From NCBI GenBank assembly GCA_009767595.1, contig VSDK01016840.1, positions 245,302 through 309,301 on the forward strand: 64,000 nt of DNA. Reading direction: 5' to 3'. The notes under the pieces were generated by a model. It was not told the DNA's origin. It saw only the letters and a program-made list of their open reading frames with translations, and did no database searches. Position numbers and translations under genes: made by a program. Positions 34,741-45,800 of the stretch are shown here, piece by piece. Origin of the DNA: Symbiodinium kawagutii. Lineage: Eukaryota > Sar > Dinophyceae > Suessiales > Symbiodiniaceae. The first letter of the stretch is position 1, and each line of letters begins with the position of its first letter.

Positions 34741-35460
34741 GAATACGACCGAGGCAGAGGCAGAGCTGACCGCAAATGACGCGGAGGCTCTGTTGACCAA
34801 GGCCAGCATGGGCACAGATGCTCGAAACTGTGTGAAAATAGGGTTCAACATGGTGCAACTAACATGGCCATGTATAAAGATACTCTTAATTCGCTGACCC
34901 AACCATGACAGTGTCTCCTCTAGAAGTGGGCTCATGCTGGCTAGCTGCTAGCGGTTGCGTGCACAAAATCTGGGAAGACTTGTTTGGTGGGATTAGTGGA
35001 GCATAGCAAAGACATGTATGTCAGCATCATGAAGCATCCAGCATGACACTGAAATCAAACTGCCCACGCTCAGGCAAAGGCACCCAGATGTATTTGCCTA
35101 TTTCTTGCAGGCTTGGCACAGATTGGTTGTGTCTCAACATGGGTAGCCCCAGTGTAATCATTCTGCAGGCATGCGAGGAGCCGGCAAGACCGCCCTATGC
35201 AGCGTTCTGCAGACGGCCGGGCACACTCAGGAATTTCACATATCACATTGCCTGGAAGCGTTCGGCAACACGAAAGGAGGTTGAAATCGATTCTGTCCAG
35301 AAGGGCGAACCCAGTGCTTGCTGGGCAGTGGGATGATCAAGATTGGGTGCTTCGATTGAGGTGATTGGCGGTGAGCATGTCCACGTTGATGAGATCACTG
35401 TCACGCAAACGGAGACTTCTCAAAAGAAAGCTTTTCAGAGCTGCTTGGCAAGATGATGCA
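34741..35460 (+). CDS. Candidate exons with P-loop-like motifs
   Basis: From about 34741, after CTCCCACAG, the frame reads NTTEAEAELTANDAEALLTK. At 35043 an ATG frame gives NCPRSGKGTQMYLP, close to the adenylate-kinase-type P-loop (GxxGSGKGTQ). 126 bases on, after TTCTGCAG, a different frame gives GMRGAGKTALCSVLQTAG, a full Walker A pattern (GxxGxGKT). From about 35361, after GATTGAG, the frame reads VIGGEHVHVDEITVTQTETS. Whether these belong together, and whether either P-loop is real, is not shown: no second nucleotide-binding motif is visible. Confidence 0.3.
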
Positions 35461-37221
35461 CTCAGCGCATGATGCCAGTCGTCTTGAGGAAGGGGTGATC
35501 CACCTTCAGGTTGTCTGAAGAAGGCTTTGGCAAAAGCTTTGGCAGCTACAAAGCGCGAAAAGCGGGGTGAAGGCTTGGGGTGGCTGAATGAATTGAAACA
35601 TCTTCCAGAGTTATTGAGATTTTTGGGCTGCTTGTACCATTTCTCAAACAAGGATTGAGATCTTCCTCGAATCCAGGCCTTTCGAGCGCAAACCCGCACA
35701 CCAATGAAACTGAGGCCAGGGAAAGGAAACAGAAGAAGAAAAATGACGGAGACATACCAAAAATAGAAAACCTTATGGACAAAAGGGAAGCTCCAAAGAC
35801 TTCACGTTGTGAAATGAGGAAGAGTACTGTCCCCGGGGCTGAACAGAGAAGCCAAAGGCAGCCTTCTAGAGAAGTGGTGGGCCTAAGATAGCTGTAATAA
35901 TCAATGTAAATATTGATAAGACTATAAGAACACATAACTAGAACATATAGTTGAGAACATAGTAAGAGAACAAAATGTCCGAGTAGGCAGCTCTTGGATG
36001 CTCTTGGTACTTCCCTCCCTGGTTTCAGGACCCCCTTGCTCCAAAGAAACTGAGCGATGACGGGGACAAGATAGTGTATGTTGACAGGACTGGGAGCCAA
36101 GAGGGCGGCTTCATGTTTGGGCAATGCTGAAATGCTGAAATGATTTCCTCTTCAATCAGCATGGTTGACTGCGCAGCGAAACCAGGACCCACCTTTGGCC
36201 CAGCCAAAGATCTGACGCCATCATGGTTCTGCAGAAGCTTCGTCGGAAACACAGTTCCTGCAGGAGACGAAGTCCCATGATGCGCTGGGCCGATCTACAG
36301 AAGTCCCTTGAAGTCCCCTACTACATTAATGCTACAATCCCATCATTTTCCATCTCTCCTGGCACTTCTTTGTGCTTCTCTGGAGCCAAAGCTGTGGCTG
36401 CTGTGGCTATGCTTGCCTGATTGTGTCTTCCAGGACCTTGCTGTTGGAGTTCAATCACAGCAGTGATGCTTTCGGTTATGGCACTGATGGGCAGACTTCC
36501 AAAAGATTCGGCCAAGACCACATTGCTCTGCATCTCAGCTGCAATTTCAGGACCTTTGCTTGGGAACGAAAACCATGACATAGCATGACAAAACTATAGA
36601 AAACTGCGTCTCTAAAGGGTACGGACGGACATAGTAAGAGCTGGTGACATCTCGTGACATCTCGTGACATCTCGACCTACCATGATCCAAAGCCAGGGCT
36701 GTTTGAGGTGTGCTGAGCGCATCGAAGCACGCGGAAGTGCTCACCACACTTTCCGTCCCTCAGCGAAGCTGCAAGGTGTTCTGCGGAAGGCACATGGTGA
36801 TGTCATTTAGGTTGGCCAAGTTGGCTGACCATGGTAGCGCCAACAAGAGAATATTTGAAAGAAGGCAACACAGCCTCATGAATCACATCCTGCCTGGCTC
36901 AACATACCCATTCCTGATGAGAGACATTGCATATGTCATTGGCTTTCAGAAACCGCATGCAACAGTATGCGCCACGAGCCGAGATCTTCAAGGTTTCATC
37001 ATACTATCATGTGCATGTTTGTGCAGCTTGGGCAAGGAGACGGCCATGTGATCTTGAAACTGACTCATCTCATGGCATGTCACAATTCTGGCGAAGAGAG
37101 ATGAGAGTCGCACCATGTGGATCCATGTGGAGAATGGCAGGCGTAATATGGTAGGCATATGTAGGAGATCAATGGAGATGGATGATTCATCGATGTGTTC
37201 CTGATGTGTTCATCTGACAGG
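35461..37221. other. Unassigned DNA
   Basis: Open frames occur on both strands (for example 35546-36124 and 36321-36581 on the minus strand, 36160-36282 and 36710-37051 on the + strand), none with a recognisable domain. It contains the 10-base repeat at 36644-36673. No gene supported. Confidence 0.4.
36644..36673. repeat. 10-base tandem repeat GTGACATCTC
   Basis: Three exact contiguous copies of GTGACATCTC. Confidence 0.95.
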
Positions 37222-40200
37222 AGGCGAAAACTGCCGAACCTCCAAGCGCTGACGAGCTGCGTCATTTTGATGCCCGTCTCACTCTGGATGTGGCGGAGAG
37301 TACTGTGCAGCAGGCTTTGGCCGTGGTGAAGGACGGCATGGCGCAGCATGGCACAGCGAGCCATGTGAATCTCCCGGAGGTTCAGTGATTTTCTGCCTGA
37401 GGAGTTGAGCAGACTTGGCTGGTTGCCTGCCCTCGATTTCGACTCGCTATCCCTACAGGCCACGGGCTGAGGAGCTGTTGAGGCGCTGTTTCCTGCAGCT
37501 GCTCAAAGGAAGCTGGTAACTTCTCGGCTCATGATACGTGGATTTAGTTCACCATCAGACCACCTTCCAGTGGATGTCATCGTGTGTTGTTGTTGCTCCA
37601 CTGTTCATGTTTTGTCAGTCTTCAGTTCCATAACAGTAAGCGCACCAAGGCCATTCATTACGTTGTGAAACGTTGTGAGCTGAAATCTCAGGTGGAGTTG
37701 GCTTGGCAGGTTTACAGCCGTGCCCAAGATGCTTGGAGGAAGGGCATCAATGCAGAGAGTGCGCCAGATGGCGAGAAGCGCGAGCGTCGTGCGTGGGAGA
37801 AAACCCCGCAGGCAGCGAATCGGTTGTCACTTGAGTCAAGATAGTCAAGTGATATTGATTTAACCGACTGAAGCCTTGAATATACATGCGGCAAAACTGT
37901 GACAAATAAGCCTGGTTTGAATTTTGAATATGTTTTGCGGCACGATTGATGCCATAGGACGAAGGTTCTGCTTTTAGCCGATATCAGAGCGCAGATGTGA
38001 ATTCATGACCAGAACAATTAAGAAGCGCTAAGAGTTCAAGAGAATCCATGATGAACATTGGATCAGAGAGGAAGAGAGAGAGAGAGAGAGTGGGCGTTTG
38101 CCTCAGTGCTGAGATCAAGGTCACTTACTGTAGAAGCAGCTGCGTCCACAGCATTTTCGGGGACCCTTGGGGATCCATGGGGATCCTGTCTCCCTGTATC
38201 ACACTTTGGTGAGGTCGCGGAATCGAAGCGCACTGCTGTTTGGAAGCANNNNNNNNNNNNNNNTTCAGCAGGGCGTAATGAAATGGGCACACTGGTGCGC
38301 TCGTTGCATCGAGGAAAGGGTGGGACGGGTGGGATTGGAAGTCTTTTAAGATGGTCTATAAGTGACATTGCGACATATTGCGACTTCCGGTTGAATCAAT
38401 ACTAGGTCCTGAAATGTCCCGAATATGTGATATTTACTGAAAGTTGTACGTTGGGGCTGGCACTTTTCAAAGTTGATGTCGTTTTCGGAACTAAGTGTTT
38501 CAATTCTCTTTCGCCGGAGTATCTCTTCACATGTTGAATTTTGCAGACAAGGTCATCATGTGGGGTATTTGGGGCACATCACCATTGTTCGGAAAAAAAT
38601 GCCACGACGGGGGCAGCTGCATTTTGAAGTTGTCATCTCTAACTGCAAGATTTGCAAGTTTCTTGTACGTCCCATTGAATCCCTTCTTTAAATCCCTGTC
38701 GGAGATTTTCAGAACAGCCTGTGCCAAGAATTTGCCATTCTGCCAAGCAAAATCAAGCATCGAAAGGACTACTTGTAGCTAACCGCAGGTCATCAGTACT
38801 TTCATGGTTGCAGAGACTGCGATTACATGTAGTTACTGTACTGTAAGAATATGACTTTTTATATGTTCAAAATCTATTTTTGCAAAGATCACTTCAAGGA
38901 GAACCTCTTTGCTGCTCCGAAAGCGGTGACCCAAATTAATACCCCCTAAAAACTAGGGAAGGAATTTAATTATATATCATTATATCATTTCTGCTTAGTG
39001 ACATTTCAACCTGATGGTTTAGATTTTGGCACTGTATCAGTCACGAGCAACAAAGGCATTCGGCAGGCGCCCCAATCGGATACTGTACACAGCTCCCAGA
39101 AAGACGAGTTTTTCTCACAAGTTCGCAGCATTTCCCTTAGCGGCCAAGGAGGCCAGCCCTTCCTCGTCTTGCAAATCAACTCAACAAGATTCAACATAGT
39201 TCAACCCTTTCCCAGCGGATTCTTTTCATGTTTGTAGGTGACTCATGGTGACCACCCTGGGAGATGCCCCCTCGTGCTGCCACGGAAATCTTCGCCAGGT
39301 GCGGCAGATCTTAGAAAGGCGATCTGTTCTTCCTCCGAGCTTCGAAATCATCGAGAGGCCCGCGGTCGAACTCTTGAAACTCCCAGAGGACATGGAAGCT
39401 GCTGCCAAGGACGGCTGCGATTTCAAACGCCCTGTTTCCAGCGGAACATTCATTACAAAAGATACAAAATACTGAAAAAAGTGGAAGAGTAGATCAAAGA
39501 TGATAAGTAGCATGAAAATCAACAAAATGTGTGTGTGTGTTGTTACTTTCCGTTATTGTTACGGTGCCAGCAGATGTGCCCAGATGTGCCCAGCTTAAGC
39601 AACAAGTGCTCCAGGAGAATGACCTGGAAGTTGATGCACTTGAAGCCATGAAGGATGCCTTGGAGGCTCTGCAGGGGGAAACGTTTGACGTGTCGGGGGT
39701 CCCAGGGAACGAAGAACTCTGGGAGTTGTTGGAGGGCATTTACACGTATCTACATAGAGCATGATTCTACATGTATCTCTTAGATAGTTTAATGATTTAA
39801 TGGATGATGATAGATGTAAACAACTTTGAACAACTCCCCGCTTTGAAGTCATTGCGTTCCCCATCTCCCGACCTCCGACACTTCTAAGGCGTTTGACCCG
39901 CATCATCATTTCAGCCACCACAGCTTGCGCATTGGTGGCCTTGCCGCCAGTGGTGCCGCACGTGGGCAAGGCATGGTGACCTTTGAAGGAACAGGAAGCA
40001 ATCGAAGCCACGTGAAATTGCTACTGTGAAGTCATGGCATGCAGCCCTCAGCCACGACTGAGTTCAGGTGCCTCATGTGGTTCTGGGCACGCAGCGAGGG
40101 GCTGCTAGCTTGGATTTTCTTTGTCAAGGAAGCATTGGTTGGTGCGTGGCGCGAATGTAGCTGCCCGTAGTTTTGTGCAATTTACAACCAAGTAAAATCA

Positions 40201-40702
40201 AGCACTTTTGACAACAATTTTCCAAGGCAATTGCCTAACCTGATATCGTTTTCCTTGGCCATCCGATGCCATATGTGGTCATTGGCATTCATTGGCACTG
40301 CTTGTTCCTCCAAGGCCGCTGCTGTACCCGTGGAGGACCTGTTGAAGCAGGCGGAGGTTCGACAGAAGGATGCACCATTGTTGCGTCTTTGCGGTTGACC
40401 TCTTCTCCTCAGGCTGATGCAAAGTCAATCACCTCCATTGATCTCTTGGACTCAAAGGTGTTGGAAGGCGGAGAACATCTGGAACTCGCCAAGTTTTTGA
40501 GATCGAGCCTTCGATCGATCAGGTACTCGAGGTCAGACTATGTAAGATGATGTATATACGTTAAGACAACTGAGATCCTGAAATATCTCTGCATATCTCT
40601 GCTATAGCTCCCTCTCGCGGCGCTCTGGCAAGGCCGCCTTCTCGTGGAAGAAGCTGGGGAACCTGCTAGCAGTTCTTCCATGGCTGGAAGGACAGCATGA
40701 AT
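37222..40702 (+). CDS. Probable multi-exon gene, unrecognised
   Basis: Several open stretches on one strand have strongly protein-like composition. About 37222-37386 reads AKTAEPPSADELRHFDARLT and on (54 residues). About 37633-37844 reads KAIHYVVKRCELKSQVELAW and a charged helix. Others are about 39017-39180, 39299-39450 (VRQILERRSVLPPSFEIIER), 39573-39765 (AQLKQQVLQENDLEVDALEA, very acidic), about 40318-40397 (VPVEDLLKQAEVRQKDAPLL), about 40413-40524 (SITSIDLLDSKVLEGGEHLE), and about 40613-40702. The product would be a charged, mostly helical protein without a membrane segment. Exon joins were not resolved, the gap at 38.25 kb lies inside, and two genes are possible. Confidence 0.4.
38061..38090. 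repeat. GA microsatellite
   Basis: GATCAGAGAGGAAGAGAGAG continues as pure (GA)n for about ten more bases. Confidence 0.85.
38163..38187. repeat. GGATCC decamer repeat
   Basis: TTGGGGATCC and ATGGGGATCC are adjacent with a 10-base period. The block shares GATCCATGGGGATCC with the one at 29.58 kb. Confidence 0.75.
38249..38263. other. Run of N (15 bases)
   Basis: Undetermined bases, an assembly gap or masked stretch. Any frame read across it is unreliable. Confidence 1.
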
Positions 40703-40801
40703 GACGTGCTCGTGGAAAACAATGCAGAAGATGGTAGGAGTCCTTAAGGAGGCTCGAAGCTGATCATTGTTCCCCAACAGCAGAATGCTTTGGAGTCTCA
40801 G

Positions 40802-40895
40802 GGGTTTTGGGAACCTGGGTTTTGGGAACCTGGGTTCCGGCAATTCGAGGTTCCGAGAAGGACGGTTCCGGGAACCGGGGTTCCGGGAACATAGG
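40802..40895 (+). repeat. 15-base tandem repeat, six degenerate units
   Basis: Units such as GGGTTTTGGGAACCT (twice exact), then GGGTTCCGGCAATTC, GAGGTTCCGAGAAGG, ACGGTTCCGGGAACC and GGGGTTCCGGGAACA. The core GGTTCCGGGAACC is a palindrome. One + frame encodes a five-residue repeat (GFGNL, GFGNL, GSGNS, RFREG, RFREP, GFREH). It abuts the large triplet microsatellite. Confidence 0.85.
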
Positions 40896-41813
40896 TTTTT
40901 GTTTTTATCATTGTTATTTTTATTGTTATTATCATTATTGACATTATGTTTATCGTCATTATCATTATTTCATTTCTATTATTATTTTTAATATTATTAT
41001 CATTATCATTATTACTACTTTTATTTTTATTATTGTTTTTATTTTTATTACTACTTTTATTTTTACTGTTTTTAATAATATTATTATTCAAATTACTTTT
41101 ATCGTTATTGTTTTTATCATTATTATTTGTTTTTTTTTAAATTGTTCTTTTCATTTTTCTTATTTTTTCTACTTGCGTTTTTTTTATAACAATACAAATT
41201 AGAAAAATGATGTTTAAATTATGATAATTTTTCATTTTTATCCTGTTAATTATTGATAATATTAATGTCAACATTTGTGTTTCGATTCTGATTATTACTA
41301 TATTATGTTCTTTTAGATATAACTAATTTTGTTAATATTAGTACAACAAATATTTTTATTATTAGTGTTTTTCTATTGCATACGATCATCACTCCGCCCA
41401 AAAATGTTGTGCGCAAGTTTTGCGCAAAAGTTATGTTATTACATGTCTATTGCTATTTTTAATCTTGCTATAATTGCTATAATTGTTGTTACGATTACCA
41501 CCACCACCACTATTATTATTGTTCTTGATGTTACTATTATGTTTGTTATTATTACTATTTTTATTTCTATTATTTTTAGGTATATTTCTACTATTTACCA
41601 CTACTATTACTACTATTATCATAATTGCTACTGCTATTCTTTTATTATTATTACCATTATTATTATTATTCCTGCTACTACCGTTACTGTTAAAATTGTT
41701 ATTATTAGTATTGCTACCATTCTTATTTTTACTGCTACTACTATTATTACTATTGCTACTACTACTACTACTATTATTACTACTACTACTACTACTACTA
41801 TTACTATTACTAT

Positions 41814-41892
<79 letters not shown>

Positions 41893-42640
41893 ACGACTAC
41901 GACTACTACGACTACGACTACTACTACTACTACTACGACGACGACTACTACTACTACTACTACTGCTACTACTAGTGCTGCTACTACTACTACCACTACC
42001 ACTACTACTACTACCACCACCACTGCTGCTGCTGCTGTTGCTATTATTTTTACAATCATTACTACCACTATCATTAGTATTACCATTACTACTACTATTA
42101 CTACTATTATTGCTAGTATTATTCTACTATTACTACTATAGCTATGAATTTTATTGTTGCTATTATTTTTATCACTACTACTACTATTGCTACTACTACT
42201 ACTACTATTATTATTAATACTTTTACTATTACTATTATTCCTCTTACGACTAATACTATTATTATACTATTATTATTATTTGGCTACTACTACTACTATA
42301 ACTACTACTGCCACTACTACTACTACAATTATGAAATATTACGATTATTTTTACTAGTTTTTACATATATATATATATTATTTTTTACCACTACTATTAT
42401 TATTGTTATTATTACTATTCTTGTTGTTATTATTATTCATATTTTTGTTAATTTTGGTATTATTGATTGATCATTACTCATAGTACTAGTAGTCGCACTA
42501 GCATTTCTAATGTTATTCTTGTTATTATTATCATTTTCTTTTGTGATTACTTCATTCATTATGTTTTTACTAGTTTTATTTTTTAGTTATTATTCTTATT
42601 ATCTTTATAAATATTATGACTTTTATTATCATTATTGTTA
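40896..42640. repeat. 1.7-kb G-poor triplet microsatellite block (ATT, ACT and relatives)
   Basis: A long block built almost wholly of A, C and T on the + strand. It starts with imperfect TTATT/ATT runs, passes to near-perfect (ACT)n around 41750-41865, then alternating GACTAC hexamers at about 41870-41910, back to (ACT)n, GCT and ACC variants to about 42030, and then ATT/ACT mixtures. It leaves long but meaningless open frames (poly-Thr and poly-Leu on +, poly-Val on -). It ends about 200 bases before the start codon of the first cyclase. Confidence 0.95.
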
Positions 42641-42844
42641 ACGCACCGTATTACGCCAAAACGCTGTTGGGGATCTATGTCGGTTTATTTTTGTTTTATC
42701 TTAGTGAAGCCAAAAAATCGTTTTACCATGTTCACATCATTTCGCCTTGCAATCAAATTGATCGCAAGTTTGAGTTGCTGAAAGCTGATATCTCCTCAGC
42801 CCTCGCCTCAAGACGAAGATGGCAGCCTTGGTTTGTGCTGCGCC

Positions 42845-45800
42845 ATGGAGCCAGCCCTTCGACCGAGAATCGCAGATGGACAGGAGGCAGTCTTCTATGG
42901 TGAGTCAGGAGCGAAAGGATCCTTTCGCAAATCCGCCTTGCGCAATCCAAGGCTTTGGTGCATTCTGGTTTGCCCCGTGTTTCTGATACTGGTGCTATTG
43001 GCAGTCTCTATCAATTCAATTTGGTTGAACAGCTTGGACAGTGGCCTGCACAAAGCAGAAAAAGCAGACCATGCCCTTCTCGAAGCCTTCAACAATTCTT
43101 CTGCTGTCACTTGGCTTGGAACGCGTTCTCCTCAATTTCAAATCTTTTAAACTATGCAGTGATCAGTGTGTCTTGTGGTTTTTGAAGGTTTTTTCAAACG
43201 TCATCATGATGTTGCGCTTGAATGCACTTGATACATTTGGATGCAGAGTCCCTTGATGTTTGTTGGCTGCTGAATCAGGTCATCCTCAGGCTGATGGTTC
43301 ACAACTTACAGCATGTCTCTGCTGAAGCCGTACTAAAGCGAATCCATGTCTTTACAAGCTTGCCCGAGCTAGTGGTCAACCTAAATGTCCAAGAGTTCAA
43401 GGATTCAACCTTTACTTTGCCCTTGTCCGATGCTGAACTGATTGACAAGACCATGAAGACCATGTGGAAAGAGACAACTCAATTGTTTCCAGAGGTGGGA
43501 TGCCCATACTATGCTAACGAGCAAGGCCTGTATGTCGGCTACGAGCGGCTGCCAAAGAGTTTCCTGAAGATGCACAACGTCTCATACATTTTTGGTGCGG
43601 AATTCCGTGCTTCAGATACCACACCTTCGCCAGTTTGTAGCTATTGCCCACCTTTGTCCGTCCTACGGCCAGGGGAAAAGACGTATTACTTCGTGGATGG
43701 TGAGGGCAAATATGCAGAAGCCTATGAACGGCATCCATACGATCCTCGTCAGCGGCCCTGGTACCGCGAAGCCGTCGCAGCCAAAGGTGACATAACTTGG
43801 ACGCAGATTTTCAACCACAGCAGTGGAAACTCCATGGGCACAGCTGCCGTCAGAGCAATTTTGGAAGGCTCAAAGGTTATTGGAGTGGCTGCTGGAGATT
43901 TTACAGTGAATCTGCTCAGTTCTTTCATGGGTGATATTATCAATGCCGTGGATTTTGAGGAAGGCTTCATCATTGACGCCGGCTCGGGCTTGATGGTTGC
44001 AAGTTCAAAGGGAATGGCCTTCGTTGCTAGACCAGTCTCTTCTCAGGATGACAGAGGGCTAGTCAGGTTTCATTGGGAACAGCTTGATGACAGTTTGGTG
44101 ACATCAACAGTCAGCGTTTTGGCAGCATTCTTTTTGACATATAGTGTTTTAGTGGCAATTCGCTGTCGTTATACATCTTGACTGCATCTTGTTGATTCGT
44201 TGTGAATTCTATTTGGCGAACACATGCTGGCGGCAGAAGTAGCCAGACCTCAACATTTACACCCCAAACAAGGTTGGGATGCTGCAACATAATGTGCTTT
44301 GGAAGTTTTCTGGCAGAGTTAACCACCTGAACCATCACGATGGGAGCCGCTTCTAAGGAACGCTGGTCCACAAGTACGGTTCATTGGACCAAGCACTTCG
44401 ATCTCAGAGTAGTGGCTCTACTCTTCCAACTGATGATGGGCTTTTCATGTTCACATTTACTGGGAAGTTGCAGAAAGTCTTCCAGGCAAGCGGAAAGATG
44501 TCGGAAGTCTAAGGCTGACAGTTTCTTGTAGGGTTCTCTTACAAGACTTGCCAAACCATTTGAAGAGCAGATGCAGACAATCACTTGACTTTAAGTTCAA
44601 CATCATACTCGACGATATGAACTACTTACATCATATCGATAAAATATTCACATACATTGGCTTTTTTTGGGGGGGTTTGCGCGAAGAAAGAGGGCCCAAA
44701 CAAAGCGAGAGGGAAGAGTAATAGGACAGAAGTTTGATAAGGAAGCGGGCCCGATTCGTTTATCTATGCAGAAAGCTTTCAATAGATTGGTTTCTAATCC
44801 ACCTACACAGCAAACTCTCCAATATCTTTGGTCCTTGTTGACCTCTAGTTGTTCTTCATGTTTTTGAACTTTTTCTATCATTCACTTATCCACCTACCTA
44901 TCGCACCGACTCTCAATGTGGGTACTCGCATTTCTTATCTCTCTTGCTACCTCTCTATATTCTCTATCTAAAGAGTTGTTAGAAATAAAGTTGTCCTTCT
45001 CATCTCTCCAATCTAGTACTGGTAATCTATTTGGACTGGCGGATGTGCCTAAATTTGTTGGGGCCCCTCATGAAATCCACCATGCAGTCCACTTTGATGG
45101 ACATAGGTCATCCAAGTGCCGCGCCTCCTGCAAGCATTGTACACCTGGAAAGTCCATTTCAAGCAGCATATAGCAGCCTGCAACAGCCAGAGCCAGAAAG
45201 ACAGCACTTTAGACGCCAGAATTGCCCATTGATTCCCTTTCTCCTAGAGCTGCTCACCTCACAGCTCATGCTTGCCCATCTCCTTTCTTGCAACTCTTCC
45301 TACCCTTTGTCTTGAAATGTCTTGAATTTTGTAGGAAAGAAGCGCTTTGACATGCTTTGACCCTGCATAGCTGTCTCCCGAGCCCTCTTGGAACATTAGG
45401 CTCGAAGAATTTGGTGCCTTGACATTTTCGAACAGGGGTGTAGAAAAGAGTCGCCTACCACTTTTTTCAGAAAAAAATGCGACAGCCTCACCCATTGCTG
45501 CCGCAGAGTCAATGTATCACTTTGCCGTGTCAAGATGTGCTGAGTTTTATTTTTTCCAGGCCCAAACGACACACCTTTCTACTTGTAGTATAATTTCACA
45601 TGATTTCTTAGGTTTTCTCCCTGCCATTATGTGTGGGGTTGACCATTTGCACGCATTTGGTGTTGTCCACAATGCTTGAAGTTCGCTGTCAAATCAGCAT
45701 GCTGTGTTGGCGGTCTTTGTTCTTGTTCTCGTCATCGTTGTCGTCATCTTTAGTAGGAGTGACGGCAGCTACAGGCGGTGGGAAACCCTCGACCTGTGGT

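Noticed and set aside
41329..42217. Long open frames of poly-Thr, poly-Leu (+) and poly-Val (-)
   Set aside because: They are products of the triplet microsatellite, open in several frames at once, with no start context or domain.
44667..45173. Basic and hydrophobic frames within the large cyclase A intron taken as an inserted gene
   Set aside because: No reverse transcriptase, transposase or other mobile-element motif; no terminal repeats found.
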